DNA of 64,000 bases from positions 10,418,703 through 10,482,702 of the forward strand of contig NC_084713.1 in the NCBI RefSeq assembly GCF_033807575.1, given 5' to 3'. Below are positions 10,965-23,050 of the stretch, one piece after another. The notes beneath the pieces were generated by a model. That model did no database searches. It worked only from the letters and a program-made list of their open reading frames with translations, and was not told the DNA's origin. Source of the DNA: Cydia pomonella. Lineage: Eukaryota > Arthropoda > Insecta > Lepidoptera > Tortricidae. How positions within the stretch are numbered: the stretch's first letter is position 1; the number at the start of each line of letters is the position of its first letter. A program made the position numbers and the translations under genes.

Positions 10965-11679
10965 AAATGTGATATTCACTTTAACAGTGAAAATGTTACA
11001 AATTTCACGATATCTGATAGGTACCTAATCATAAAGAATCATGAAGACTCCATTAGTAGGTACACAATATTATAACGCTATCGTAAGCAACTTCCATCAA
11101 AGTCAAATCAAAAGAATGACATTAGTACCTACTAAAATATTTTCCGTATGTAGCCATTTTTCAATGAAGTGTGAATTAATTGCAAACACACACGAATGTT
11201 TTGTTTTTCGAACCCCTTGTTTTATATAGCATCAACGGCTACAAACCTTACAGATCGATAGCCATTTGGCAGACCTTTGAGCATCAAATTCGGGACAAAA
11301 TTCGGCCCTATGCCTGCTATGCCGCCCCAGGCACGTCTCGCCCTCTGTACGTTTTGACCTAGTTCTGAAAGCCCTCGTTTGCAACCGTAGGTTTAAAATG
11401 GGGTTGCATGGTAATGGTTTCTTGTCGAACTGAGGAATTCTGTTTAAGTCTTTTCATCTCTTTCGTGCCACGGGGAATGCGATGACTTAAATCTTCTAAT
11501 TGACACTCGAGAAGAATTTGCGCTAATGAGTATATTCAATGAATACGGATATCGAATCGGTACAATATATGTACAATATCACCACCAAATTTAAAAATAA
11601 CGCATAATAATTTAATGATATTCAATAGTGTTCTTTTGCCTACCTTTGTGAATTGAAAAAACTTTTACCTATTTATTAA

Positions 11680-12107
11680 GAGGGGGCTAACGCAAAATTA
11701 TAGTTTTTATATTGATTTTTTACATATTTCTATCAAGGGTTGCCATGAAAGAAATAACAGAGAAACTAGATTATTTTTGCGAGCGCAGACTAAGCAAAAC
11801 CTTAAAGTAAAGGCCTACCTTAACCATAATGTTGGTTCGATAGAAAAAAACACGATAACATGTCTAATTACCATTTTTTTTTTCAATTGTATATGGTTAC
11901 CCTGCATACCATAGCAATATAATTTTAGTGTAAAGGGAGTCGAAAGGGTAAAACTAAGCAACATTTTAAATAGAAGTATTCTTTCAGAGTTATTGAGGTA
12001 AAACGTTAAAATCCGCGCGATCGCCAAACCTTCCGTCGCATGTTTCACGCGGCGCGCCATATGCGTGTCTTTTTGTTCCTTTCTAATTTCTGGCTTTACG
12101 CCCCCTC
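11680..12107. mobile_element. piggyBac-like MITE with TTAA duplications
   Basis: TTAA lies immediately outside both ends (11676-11679, 12108-12111). The inverted termini are GAGGGGGC and GCCCCCTC. TTAA target sites are the hallmark of piggyBac-type (or Kolobok-type) elements. A diverged second copy is at 17352-17676. There is no transposase, although an 81-codon minus-strand frame exists inside (11815-12060) without recognisable similarity. Confidence 0.75.
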
Positions 12108-12199
12108 TTAAATGTAGTCTTTCATGATTAATATAATTAAGTTTTAATATCAGTGATTCCCTAAGCTCACCTGGTTCAAACTATCTACATTTTAGATAT

Positions 12200-12293
12200 A
12201 TTGTCATCCAAGATGACGCGCTGATTTGTCAAATATAACCTTTAATAACATGATAATACGAGTAAAGGCACGCGTCATAGTGAATGACACGAT
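12200..12293. mobile_element. Palindromic MITE, about 95 bp
   Basis: It begins TTGTCATCCAAGATGACGCG and ends CGCGTCATAGTGAATGACACG, which are imperfect inverted complements, with a core containing GATTTGTCAAATATAACCTT. Copies are at 59282-59365 and, split in two, at about 15820 and 16626. Confidence 0.75.
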
Positions 12294-14180
12294 CTATAAC
12301 ACAATAATCATAGACATAATATGTATATGTTAAATATACAGTGTCAGCACGGGACAGGTTTGGCTGCAGTCGCGAAGTCGAAAGTAAAAATAGCTGTTAC
12401 GTTACTTCAACCTTGCCGATAAGTGTTATACCTATATGTAAATGTATATATCTTGGAATATTTATTACAAACAAGCGAAACTGTCTGGTCCGTTGCAAAT
12501 GTTCGAAGAAATCGAAATGTTTGCCAGTCAAATGCAGTTGGTTAAAACTTGTTGGTAGACAGGTTGGCGGGTTAGCTGGTTAGGAGTTTATGTTTATATC
12601 TATATATACTTTAGGCTAGGGCTATGCGGTTGGCAGTTTTGACAGCGGAGATAACGTCTTCGCCTGATGTGGTATTGGAACAGGAATATTATGCATTCCA
12701 AAGGCGGCTGGGCTATGCAATGTGCTTTACTTTTGTTTTGGATATTAATAACTAAGCAATAATAGTTAATAGGCAATTTTGGCTTTCATAAAACACTACC
12801 CAAAAATATCTTATTTTCCATTAACAAACATCTGGACCCCAATTCTCGAACGTTATTAGTCTAATATTATTAGTGTATTGCCATGGTAATGCATACGCTT
12901 TTAATATTAGTCTAATATCGTGCGAGAAATTGAACCCTGCTCTATTTTACTGACTCATTAATTGCTAATTAATTATTTATAAAAAAATACATTATAGGAA
13001 CAAGGTCACTTATGCTTATAAAAGGTACCTTTTTCTTTATATCTAAAATAAATAAATAAATAAACGAAAAGTATAATATAAAAATAAAATCCCGCGTATT
13101 CGATCCACTGACTTTACTGAATTTGTGCCGCCGTGCGTATTTGCGTCTTATTTAAATCATAGGAAAGTGACAGACGCAGACAAGGTCCTCTCACGCGAGG
13201 GGTCGTTGCCCGCGTTTACGCGTTAAGTACGAGTATACACAATGAATTCATACCTATTTGCGACGCAACGGTTAGCAAGGACGGACGGTTTAACAGGTTC
13301 GTGCTAATAAAATAAATAGGTAGTATTTTTTTTATGCGATGCGTTTTAAGACTTTTAAGATACATTTATAATTATAACTCTTGATATTGAACCTTACTAA
13401 CTTGTTTTTAAGTGTCACACAATTGGAATTCTATGATATTAAGTACCCTTAAATGAATGAATAAAATTCTTTAAACATTTCCTAAAGAGATATTAGAGAA
13501 ATAAGTATGATTAATTAATACCAAAGTTCGCCAACACAAAGAAAGTTAGAACTTGTTTTAACTTTGACACAGTTTCGTTACAAAACAAGCTGTTATGCAA
13601 CTCAAGGTACAGTACAGGGTTGAGCAATCATCTATTTCAAGTAAAGTATAATTCTGTCTTATACCTACTATTGGAGATCCAAAGTAGCTTTTAAAAATTG
13701 TATACAAATTAGTATACCAGGCTATAATTAATACTTGATTCATTTCACCTAGTATATCCAACAAAAATAACAGAAAGGATGAATGAAAATAACACAATGT
13801 TAACAATAAACACACACACACTTACACATTACACCTTTATTTAATCTTGTTATAAAAATCACAACCTATTACATAAGAATGCCTGATAACACGACAATGA
13901 CACAGATAATATTTTATCAATTTACCATGTCTTAAGTCTTAATGTCTCTCCAGCTGCCCAAGTATTTAAGACGCCGAAATAAAATTAATAAAGATCGAAA
14001 TATATTTATTTATTTAAACTTTATTGCATTATATTATGATATTATACTATTTTTTACCCCCTTATTCACAAAACTTAGCAAACCTTGTTTAATTTTGTCT
14101 GTGTGAAAATGATAGATAGACATCGGTTCGGTTTGTCATATCATAATTCATAAGGCAGGTAATAGGTACATCAGTCTGCA
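12294..14180. other. No gene recognised
   Basis: A+T-rich sequence with small open frames (for example 12341-12583 and 13558-13821, minus) lacking any recognisable domain. A short CACACACACA run is at about 13809-13820. Confidence 0.5.
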
Positions 14181-14395
14181 CATTGACATATATCTAAGGA
14201 CAGGCCTTACGGGCACTAAGAATTGTGCTAGTTCAGTGTGGTCACTCACGAATTCGAGCCAATCGTGCAGTCTAACGCAACTAGGTGCGACCAATCGCGC
14301 GCGGGATGCGAACTCATCAACCAATCGCGTTGTGACACCGCTGTACTGGCCCCATTCTTATTGCCCGTAAGGCCCGTTCTTACATATGTTTATTG
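14181..14395. mobile_element. MITE, copy A of a pair
   Basis: The left arm CATATATCTAAGGACAGGCC and the right arm GGCCCGTTCTTACATATG are inverted complements. The interior contains further inverted pairs such as GAATTCGAGCCAATCGTG. A second copy, internally rearranged, is at about 24787-25053. Confidence 0.7.
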
Positions 14396-14563
14396 AGTCT
14401 GCATGAATAGTATTGAAATAAGTGGAAGAAACTAAGCGTCAAAAGTTTCTACCAATCTCTAGTACGATAGCTTTAAAAAAAAGTGATTGTAAAACTTAAT
14501 TCGTGTGTAAAGCGATGCATTTAAACGGAAATTGTATAGATGGATAGATATATCGCAGCCAAC

Positions 14564-14851
14564 TGGTTAAATTAGCCAGCTAATTAGTTGGCATCGCAAC
14601 TTTTAACCAGATGGTTGAACGTCGTGTAGTCATTTAGTTAATTTGATGTTCGGTTAAGTTACCATTTTATTGTAAATTTATTTATTATTTATTTTATCTT
14701 ATTATGTTATTTTATTTATTTATGTTAATTAGGTTTCATTTAAACACTTGGCTGAGTGAACCAGTTTTTTTCAATAAGCTGACTTTTAATACACCAAGTT
14801 GTTAAACATTTTCTATCGGCCTAGGCGACTAATTAGCTGGCTAACTTAACC
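14564..14851. mobile_element. MITE, about 288 bp
   Basis: GGTTAAATTAGCCAGCTAAT at the left end is mirrored by ATTAGCTGGCTAACTTAACC at the right, arms of about 24 bp. The interior is A+T-rich and non-coding. No clear target duplication was seen. Confidence 0.65.
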
Positions 14852-15039
14852 ATATGACTTCAACATACGTATAATCTCTATATTTGTATAAATTTTATAG
14901 GTTGGCAGATACCTTTTGATGGTCAAATTTTGATTCCGGGGCTAAATATATTCCACTTTTGCTGCGTGTATAGTTATACACTTATTAATCATCAACGCAG
15001 ACAAATGTTTAGAAAGCAATATAGTGTGTATTAAACAAC

Positions 15040-15150
15040 CCCATTGATATATAGATAAAACATCCATAACTCAGGAACAAATATTCGTGATACTGATAAA
15101 CGAACTAATAAATGCCCATAACGGGATTCGAACCCTGCTTCGTAGCCAGT
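15040..15150 (-). mobile_element. SINE fragment (diverged)
   Basis: Minus-strand sequence includes a box B-like GGGTTCGAATCCCG and the body words GGGCATTTATTAG and TTGTTCCTGAGTTATGGATG. These match the SINE family whose clearer copies are at 43828-44016, 50208-50480 and 62722-62967. The A-box end is not preserved. Confidence 0.6.
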
Positions 15151-15819
15151 TACGTTATAGTTATTTTTTATTTATTAGTACAATTTACTGAAATTGACAG
15201 ATTTTAACAAAGGACACGATCGAGATAAATGTTCCGAGAAAACCTTACAGTACGTCGCCTTGAATCAGACGGAGAAGGTCAAGGGAGAATGAATGAGGAA
15301 AACACTGGCTTAGCTAATGGAAAATATCAGGCATAAAAGAAAAAATACGGGTTAACTTATAAAGAAGTCCGTGGGTTCAGCATGTTCATTGGATGGATGA
15401 TGGATGAATACTTTCATTCATTTTCGAATGAGAAGCTGCATTTATTATAGTATTACAGTATAAAAGGTAGCAGCTTTTCATTTTGGTTTGTATAATCATT
15501 ATTTATGCTCAGAGATATTAATGTAACAAGTAGTGGGATGAGATTATAAACCATATACTCACCAGTTTTAGGATTTAAGATCTAAGTAACTTTAGATTAG
15601 AGACCGATCTTAAATCTACACCTAACAATGTGTAGGTTTTAAGATGAACTTAAAATTTAGGTCTTAGGTTACTTTTGCGTACTTTGATGATATACCACTC
15701 CACTGATTTCAAAATAGACATTGCTATATTCATTGGAATTAGCTTTTAATAATTGTCTTATACTTTTCTATGGTAGAGCAAATTTTATTTGCGTTTTCAG
15801 TTTTTAATGTTTTTATAGA

Positions 15820-15868
15820 TCGTGCCGTCTAATATGACGCGCAGATTTGTCAAATCTAACCTTTAAGA
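15820..15868. mobile_element. Left half of a split palindromic MITE
   Basis: The sequence matches the left half of the 12200-12293 family (GACGCGCAGATTTGTCAAAT through AACCTTTAA) and stops abruptly. The matching right half resumes at about 16626. Confidence 0.6.
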
Positions 15869-16625
15869 TATGAAGTGTGGAATTAAAAGGAGTGAAATCT
15901 CTTATTCTAGAACTGTCGCAAAAGTGTCCAGCTGTCAGCTATAAATAATAGTTCCAAATCTCTCCAGAGTAGCGCTAGAGTAGCTAAGAACCTAGGCGTT
16001 ATCGACGAAGTGAAGTGCGCTGTCTATTATTTGTTTTTTTTTTTTTTCAAGTATTCTAGGTATTGTAGCGCCACCTATTTAAGGTTTTTTGATGACACTT
16101 TTTGGTACATCGAGAGTCCATTCCTTACCTCCACCTTCCATACTTTAATAGGCAACAGGAGTTGTCATTTCTCCATTACAAACGTACTCTTACTGTTTCC
16201 TCTGTGGTTTTTGAAGCTAGAACAACTATTTTTTTCAACACAGATTATTCTGTGTAATATCTGTGTCGGACTGTTTTGCTTTTTATGTTTCTTTGTTTGC
16301 GCTATTTTTTAGGCCTTAAGAAACAAAAACTTGCGACCTAATTATTTAAAGTGAAGAATGGTATTCAAAACTGACATCAATTAGCTTAAAAAGCAAAACA
16401 ATTTAACATAGAGACAATTTCATTACCATTTAGATCTCAAAAATTTGTTACATTTGGTTAAGTATTGGAGGAGGAAACAGTCGAGTACGAAACATCGGTT
16501 TTTGAGATTTTTACGCGGGATTTTTCGCCTAACCTGGTGTTGTCCTTATCGCACTAGTTTTAGGAGCCGCTTCCATTAGCGAAACGGATATATTCACCTA
16601 AAATATTTAAATCTCAGCTCTCGTG
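15869..16625. mobile_element. Probable insertion inside the split MITE, about 750 bp
   Basis: This segment sits between the two halves of one small MITE. Much of it (about 15905-16150) has the feel of a repeated lepidopteran element, including CTAAGAACCTAGGCGTTATC and GCGCCACCTATTTAAGG and a T-run at about 16034-16048. A 100-codon open frame (16010-16312) is rich in F, L and C and shows no known domain. The family and exact ends are unresolved. Confidence 0.45.
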
Positions 16626-16682
16626 TCCTCTTAATAACATGACATTACGAGTCAGGGCACACGTCTTCGTGAATGACATGAT
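16626..16682. mobile_element. Right half of the split palindromic MITE
   Basis: It matches the right half of the 12200-12293 family: AATAACATGACATTACGAGT, then CACACGTCTTCGTGAATGAC and ATGATTTAT. Confidence 0.6.
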
Positions 16683-17351
16683 TTATAATTAAGTAAATAG
16701 TCACCATGCAGAGTATGGCTATGTAATTCAACATTCTATATAACCAATCCTGTATACAATCTATCTTTGCTAGGGTTATAATTTCTTAGATAATGTATTC
16801 CGCAAGTCATAATGTTTCCCAAGGACATTGATATGTTCTCGATTTCTAATTGATTGGACCAATAACCTTATTCTGTTCTAAACGCATATGATGAATGGAA
16901 TGACGCAATGCTTATAGTATCTCTATGGCAAATTTAATATTTAATAAGTTTTGTGTGAAATCGTTGCAAATGCCATAAAAATGGATTACCAGTGTTTATA
17001 GGGCGTTTGTTGGTAATTAAAAGTTAATTAGGTACAACGTCACATTAGATCTGTTATTGTGACACGGCCGCAAGATCGTATTATTTATAGTCAATGGCGT
17101 GATAACATGCAGCTGTTATCACAGGCAAACAATACTGTTGAGTACTTAACTTACACAAAACATATGTATACATTGAATTAAGATCTGACATCGGTAAACT
17201 CTCAATCAACTCTTGAATACAGTTCTGAGATGTTATTGATATCTTAGTTGTCATTCTCAGGCAAATTATATTATTTTTACTGTATCGTTTGTCAATAAAG
17301 GTTTACAGGCTGTTTAGATGCAAATGGAAGTAGTCATTATGAATATGTTAA

Positions 17352-17676
17352 AAGGGGACAAACGCAAAATTGCAGTTTATATATTGAATTTTACCACGTT
17401 TTAATCAAGGGCAAATGCCATGAAAAAAAATCACGAAAACTAAATACTATAGCAGTATAAGTCTTGTATAAGATAGCTAGTGATATAGTCCAGGGATTTG
17501 ACTAGCAAGATTTTAATCAGAAGGTAACTTCCGAAGTTATTGAGGTAAAATGTTAAAAGCCACGCAATCAATCAATCAATCACTTTATTTGCAATAGAAC
17601 ATTCTTGAATGCGTGCAAATACAATCGCCAAATCTTCCTTTTTATTCCTTTCTAATTTCCTAACTAAAGGCCCCTC
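17352..17676. mobile_element. piggyBac-like MITE, second copy
   Basis: TTAA flanks both ends (17348-17351, 17677-17680), with termini AAGGGGAC and GGCCCCTC. Internal blocks shared with 11680-12107 include ACGCAAAATT, GTTATTGAGGTAAAA and TTCCTTTCTAATTTC. A segment at about 17566-17625 with an (AATC) run is absent from the first copy and is probably a later small insertion. Confidence 0.7.
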
Positions 17677-17680
17677 TTAA

Positions 17681-18690
17681 CCTCACATATAATGGAATAA
17701 ATATATAGACTTCTAGAAGAAACTTATATAGAAGTCATAGTATCACTTGACGCTTTATGATAAAACGAGATTGATCTCACAAAGTTTAAGACGGTTCAAA
17801 TGCATTTAAGACTTAACGGTACGAAAGCAGGCTGCAGACGCTGCAATAAGCTTCTTGGAAATAGGAGAATCTGACAAGTGACGGACGCGAAGAAGGAAAC
17901 AAAGGAAAGATGCAGGCAATTATACAGAGCCAATTTAAAAGCATTAAAGGACAGTACTCTCCTTCTTCACAAATGAAAATGTATATTAGTTTTAATTTTA
18001 AAATACGAAGTAGTTTTGTTGCAAGGAATGTGTCTTTTTATAAGAGAGGATTACGCTAGGAACAATAGGACATCTGAAGTAGTAGTCAAACGCCATTGAA
18101 CACTCTTCCACTCGTAGTACTTATCTCTTTAAAATTATATGTACCTAATTTCAACCGGCAAACATGGAGTCACCGTTAGAATCGACAGATATATCAGAGA
18201 AAGAAAAAGTTTGCTACAGGGCGTTATATTTGGAACACCGTAGGTACCACTTATTTTTAATGACCGCACAATGTGCATAATATGTTTCTAATAGATATTA
18301 AGTGATTACGAATACCTATACTTACAGATTTGAAATCAAAGATATGGCAAATAAACGTCGCTTTATCTCGATGATGTCGAACAGAGTTCAAAATAATTTA
18401 CAATCAGACACATACGAGTTCAGGTAAACAAACACTTTGATTAAAACCAAAGAGCATATAATCACTACGTTTTAAGAGACGGGACTTCTATACTAGCGAG
18501 TGGAATCCCTTTGTTTCGCAAATCATTACCAAAATGTACGACAAAGAACTGTCAAAGAACCATACTACCAACATAAGCAATTTAAATAGTGTAGTACGCT
18601 ACACGCTTGCGTTTCTTATCGATATCGATAAAATGGGGAGGGTTGAAATATAGACTCTTGTCTACAAATTTTGTACTCGAAATCAAGTTA
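17681..18690. other. No gene recognised
   Basis: No open frame with recognisable similarity and no structured repeat found. Confidence 0.5.
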
Positions 18691-18692
18691 GG

Positions 18693-18779
18693 ATCGAGTC
18701 CACATTTAAGTTGTATGTTATATAGTGGATAGTTCTATGAGTGGACTAATACGTGGTCGAGCTTAATGTGGACTCGATT
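18693..18779. repeat. Imperfect palindrome, about 87 bp
   Basis: ATCGAGTCCACATTTAAG and CTTAATGTGGACTCGAT are inverted copies separated by about 50 bp. It could be a small MITE. No target duplication was identified. Confidence 0.6.
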
Positions 18780-19016
18780 TTTTTTTAGAACACCTTGTTG
18801 TTCTTCACCACTAGGAAGGATCAAAGTAGCACTTTTTTTCCCTACTAGGAGGGATCACTTTTTTCCTCTTTTTGCATACTTCTTAGGTTAAATTATTTTA
18901 TTTAATTACCATTAATTAAATTTATTTATTTATTTGTACCATAATAATTTCCTCATAGGTGATGTGAAAAGCAGTATGTAAATTTATCACGTGGTAGCAA
19001 AAATATTTCCACCTTA

Positions 19017-19137
19017 GGGTGGTATTCCACCTATCCAATTTCTTGGTCCAATGTCATTGCGTTTCACTCTGTCATTAATCAAAATGTGAGACGCAATACA
19101 CATTGGACAAAGAAATTGCATAGGTGGAATACCACCC
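19017..19137. mobile_element. Palindromic MITE, 121 bp
   Basis: GGGTGGTATTCCACCTAT at the left pairs with ATAGGTGGAATACCACCC at the right. Complementarity continues through about 50 bp per arm (TCCAATGTCATTGCGT versus ACGCAATACACATTGGA). The flank is TA-rich, but a clean duplication is not visible. Confidence 0.8.
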
Positions 19138-22100
19138 ATAGGCGTTAACAATTGAATCCCTCACTACGCTAGGATTCTATATTAGAATACCTCGTTACAC
19201 TCAGATTGTAATTATAAAATCCTTCACTATTTTTTTTCTTAATTTTTTTTTATTAAAAGCACTATTTTCAAAATGATCTGCAGATACATGTTTCAATAAA
19301 TGTAACTTTTCTATGGGAAGATGTATCAGGTCTTCGTTCCCAACAAATTTAACCCACTGCCTGCATCTGAAAACATACAGCCTTGGTTATGTACAGTTTA
19401 TATTCCAAGTGTTTGCTAATGAGATGATCAACTGATTATTTAGCGCTAATATGCATCTATAAATCAAATCAAATATGTTAAATAATAACCATTAATGCAT
19501 AGATGATAGATAATTTTCCACTGAAAATCTTCGACGAATTAATTTTGTGTCATATTGCATGCAAGTTCTCAGGAAATTTCACATATTTTATTTTATTACT
19601 TACACTGATATACAAATAAACATACAATTATCGATAGTTTTAGTACATCCCTAGTTCACAACTAAAAATAATATAAAATATCAAATTTTCGATGTGTTTA
19701 AAGCCTGCTGCACCAAAATAAGGTCAAAAGTATCTAAAGCAATACGTACCGGTCTTTATCAGGGGGAAATTTCGCCATAAAATCCCTTTTTTCGTGATTT
19801 TCTCGAGTGGCTCGCTTGCCACATATTTCACACTTAGTAAACCGTTTTCTCGGTGGCATTGTAACAAACTCGTTCTTTACTCTGATCACGGTTCACTATT
19901 TTCGATATTTTCACTAAATAATAAAGATATTGCACGAAATACCCGAATAAAACATTGAAGCCTTATTAACAAACAAAACAATTAGGCTGACAGTTGACTT
20001 TATGTAAACTTGACAGAATAAATAGCACTGACGTTTTATTTTTCTTCGTTGGCAAAGATTTGCGAAACAAGTTCCATACAAAACTTATTTTGTTCCTAGT
20101 TGCGTCAGCCTGATTAAAACTACTAAGTGACAATGTCAAACTTATCACTGTTCAAAGTCAAACTTATTATGTAAAATAAAAATAAACAATAAATTCCTTT
20201 GTTACATCTTATGGTATTTTGAATAAAGAAACGTATCAATTTTTTAATTCTAATTAGCTCCAGTGGCTCCACATTAGTCCAATATTACCTAACCACAACA
20301 TGGTAATAGAGTTAATGACACGTGTTAAATTTTATTTAACACTGTATTTACTGTATGGGAATGAAGTTGTCAACCGCTCTCGCAGACGCCCAAGATTACA
20401 GGCTCAGTCTAGTTTGGAGTCTGATGGATACCTTTACACATGTATATAAGTATATAGGTAATTCATATTAAATAATAAGTATTTATTTGTATCTAGTTAA
20501 AATCAATGTTAAAGAGTGGTTTATCGTAATAGTAACAAAACACAAAAAATAAGTATTTTTCCTCATCTTAAAATAAATTAGGTAAAGATAAAGGTACATT
20601 TTATTTATTTAAGCTTATGTTAGTTAATTTTACAATGTTTACAATAACAATTGTTAGATAAAATTGTATTTCTTACAATAAGAAAAAGAAAGCAATCCAA
20701 AGACAAACATTTCACGAATGATTAAAATAGCAATCTACTTGTATTTCCATACATTCGGCATGGCGGATAACGTCATTTCTGTATTAGCAATTGGTCTCAT
20801 TTGGACTTTGATCATAACAAAAAACTGGATTGATTGGCATAATGTAAATAAAAGTTATCTGCGAATCACCAATATTATCATTCAACGACTTCAACGTCAT
20901 GTTCTGAATGTAATGTTGTTATCTTATCTTGATATTTTTTGTCAATACATATACATACCTAATGACTTTAATTTATAAGTGTGTATTTGTCCTGACTTTC
21001 AAGTTGTTGTGATTGTTAATTAATGTCAAGGTTGAGAAAATTCACGCTCATATTCAGAATGTTATAAAATAACATGTGAATTGGCTACTTGACTGTTTTT
21101 TGTAAATAATGTCAAACGATCTTGATTTTCCTGAGGATCAAATGTCTATAAAGGACTCATGGCATTTAAGCAACACAAAGATCAGAAATGAGAGTTAAAG
21201 TCTGACGCTCGCACTCGACGATTGAAACGCCTCGAACAAAATGATGTGATGTGAGGTCACATCATATAAGTCTGTCCTAAATGCATGGAAGATCAAGGAA
21301 ATTGCCATTTTGACCCTGAAATATTGCGTTTATGGGTATAGTTGTCATACAATTTATTTTTCAATAAAATGTAAGAAATCTAATGGTACCATTTTCTTTT
21401 CTATTCTTGAAAGACAAACATTTTTTTTTTTGACATTTTGGGAGCCTTGTTTTTTTTATAATCTCAATATATTTTTTTAAATTCCACTTTTTTATAATGG
21501 ATGGCTCATTTTCTATACATTTAACTACATTTTGTTATAATATTTAACATGTGTCAAGTACCCAATTGTGATGGAAAAAATAAGAATTTAAAAACTAGCA
21601 AGAAGTCATAGTTTAAGATTCACGGAGGTCACAGTTTCTGTTTTCCTTACGTACTTCATATAGAAGCGAATCATGTTGATGCTTGGTAAAGAGATTGTCC
21701 TTAAGAGTCAACAATTTTGCGTGTAACATCGAAATCCTGGACATCCAGTGTTAGTGAACATCAGGCGGCGTAATGGAGCAAATTTAATTAGTACCGAGTT
21801 TAATTATCGCGAGTTGCAGTCGCCATCGCTTAATTGCGGTCGTCAACTCCACGTGCGACCAGGACACCTATTGCGGCTACTCCGTAATAACGTTATCTTG
21901 TTTTTAGGATTAAAATGTGCTGTTTCATTTAGGTATACGCTGTTGCGAAGGTGTAAAATATTCACCCGTGGTTGGGTCTGATTTCTGGTTTCAAATAGCT
22001 CCAAGAGGTTCTAACAGACATACCTTGCCGGAAGAACAGACTAGCTAGGTGAAGTAAAGATAGCATCGCTAACACTGGATGCAAATGAGAGTGGATGCAG

Positions 22101-22980
22101 ATCGTGCTCGGGCAAGGTCAGCAGCAATACCGGGCCCGTGTTATTTGAGTAAGTATAACACCTTATGCATAAAACTGTTGTAATGTAACATAAAAGAATT
22201 TCAGGAAGTATTATAATAAAGTTACATTAAAAAGCAAATTGTTTTGTGTAACTCAATATTCATGTATTTTTATTCCACAACAAACTAGAATGATTGATGA
22301 TAAAATTAATCCGTACGTTATGTAAATGCAAAAAAGTTATTATTTGTCGTTGTTTACTGGATTAGCAGATTAAGGTGAAGTTGCGCTTAAACTAGTTTTA
22401 AATCCCATGTTTATATTCTTGACAAGAATCATCGCTAATCCTCATTAATACTGACACGTTCGAGATGGCGATACCAAGATTATACCAAGCTAAGAATAAC
22501 TGACAAGAGTTTAAATCGAAAGAACCGCAGGAGGAAGCTCAAGTTATGCGAGTATTAAAAAATAAAGTTTGTTTACGACTGCAAAGAAGCAATAGAAAAA
22601 CAAACTTGAAAATGTTTTTCGTCATCGAAGTTGGCATTGGCAATGACATCAAAATTGATTTATTATTATACGTAGGTATTAGAAAAAACAGGAAGAGATA
22701 TCACAACATAAAATCGGAAGTACAGGAAGGTATTAAACTTTTTTTTAATTACTAATTCATACAAATTAACTAGGTATAAATAAATAAGTTTTACTTTTAA
22801 AATATTAACTTTTATAATTTAGTATTTTTGTTCGTGTTTAAAAATATTTAAGTCTGTTTTAGGCCTTCGATTCCTCGAGTCAAAGAATGACAATATGGCA
22901 GAAAAATGTTCGTATTTAAGAATTATTTCGCTTAAAATGTTGTTTTTTCTTCGTAAGTGTGATGAAAAATATTGTGTGTA
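19138..22980. other. No gene recognised
   Basis: Long A+T-rich stretch. The frame at 21748-21981 lies in a locally more G+C-rich patch (about 21750-21900) but has no recognisable domain or splice context. The frames at 20718-20978 and 22546-22755 likewise show nothing. Confidence 0.5.
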
Positions 22981-22987
22981 ACTCCAG

Positions 22988-23050
22988 GGGTAAGAATATT
23001 GTTACTCGAGTCTTTAATATATAGACTCTCGTGCAATATTTTACTTACCC
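22988..23050. repeat. Hairpin, 63 bp
   Basis: GGGTAAGAATATTG with CTCGAGTCT faces AGACTCTCG and CAATATTTTACTTACCC across a short A+T loop. Its position in a larger repeat is not established. Confidence 0.6.
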
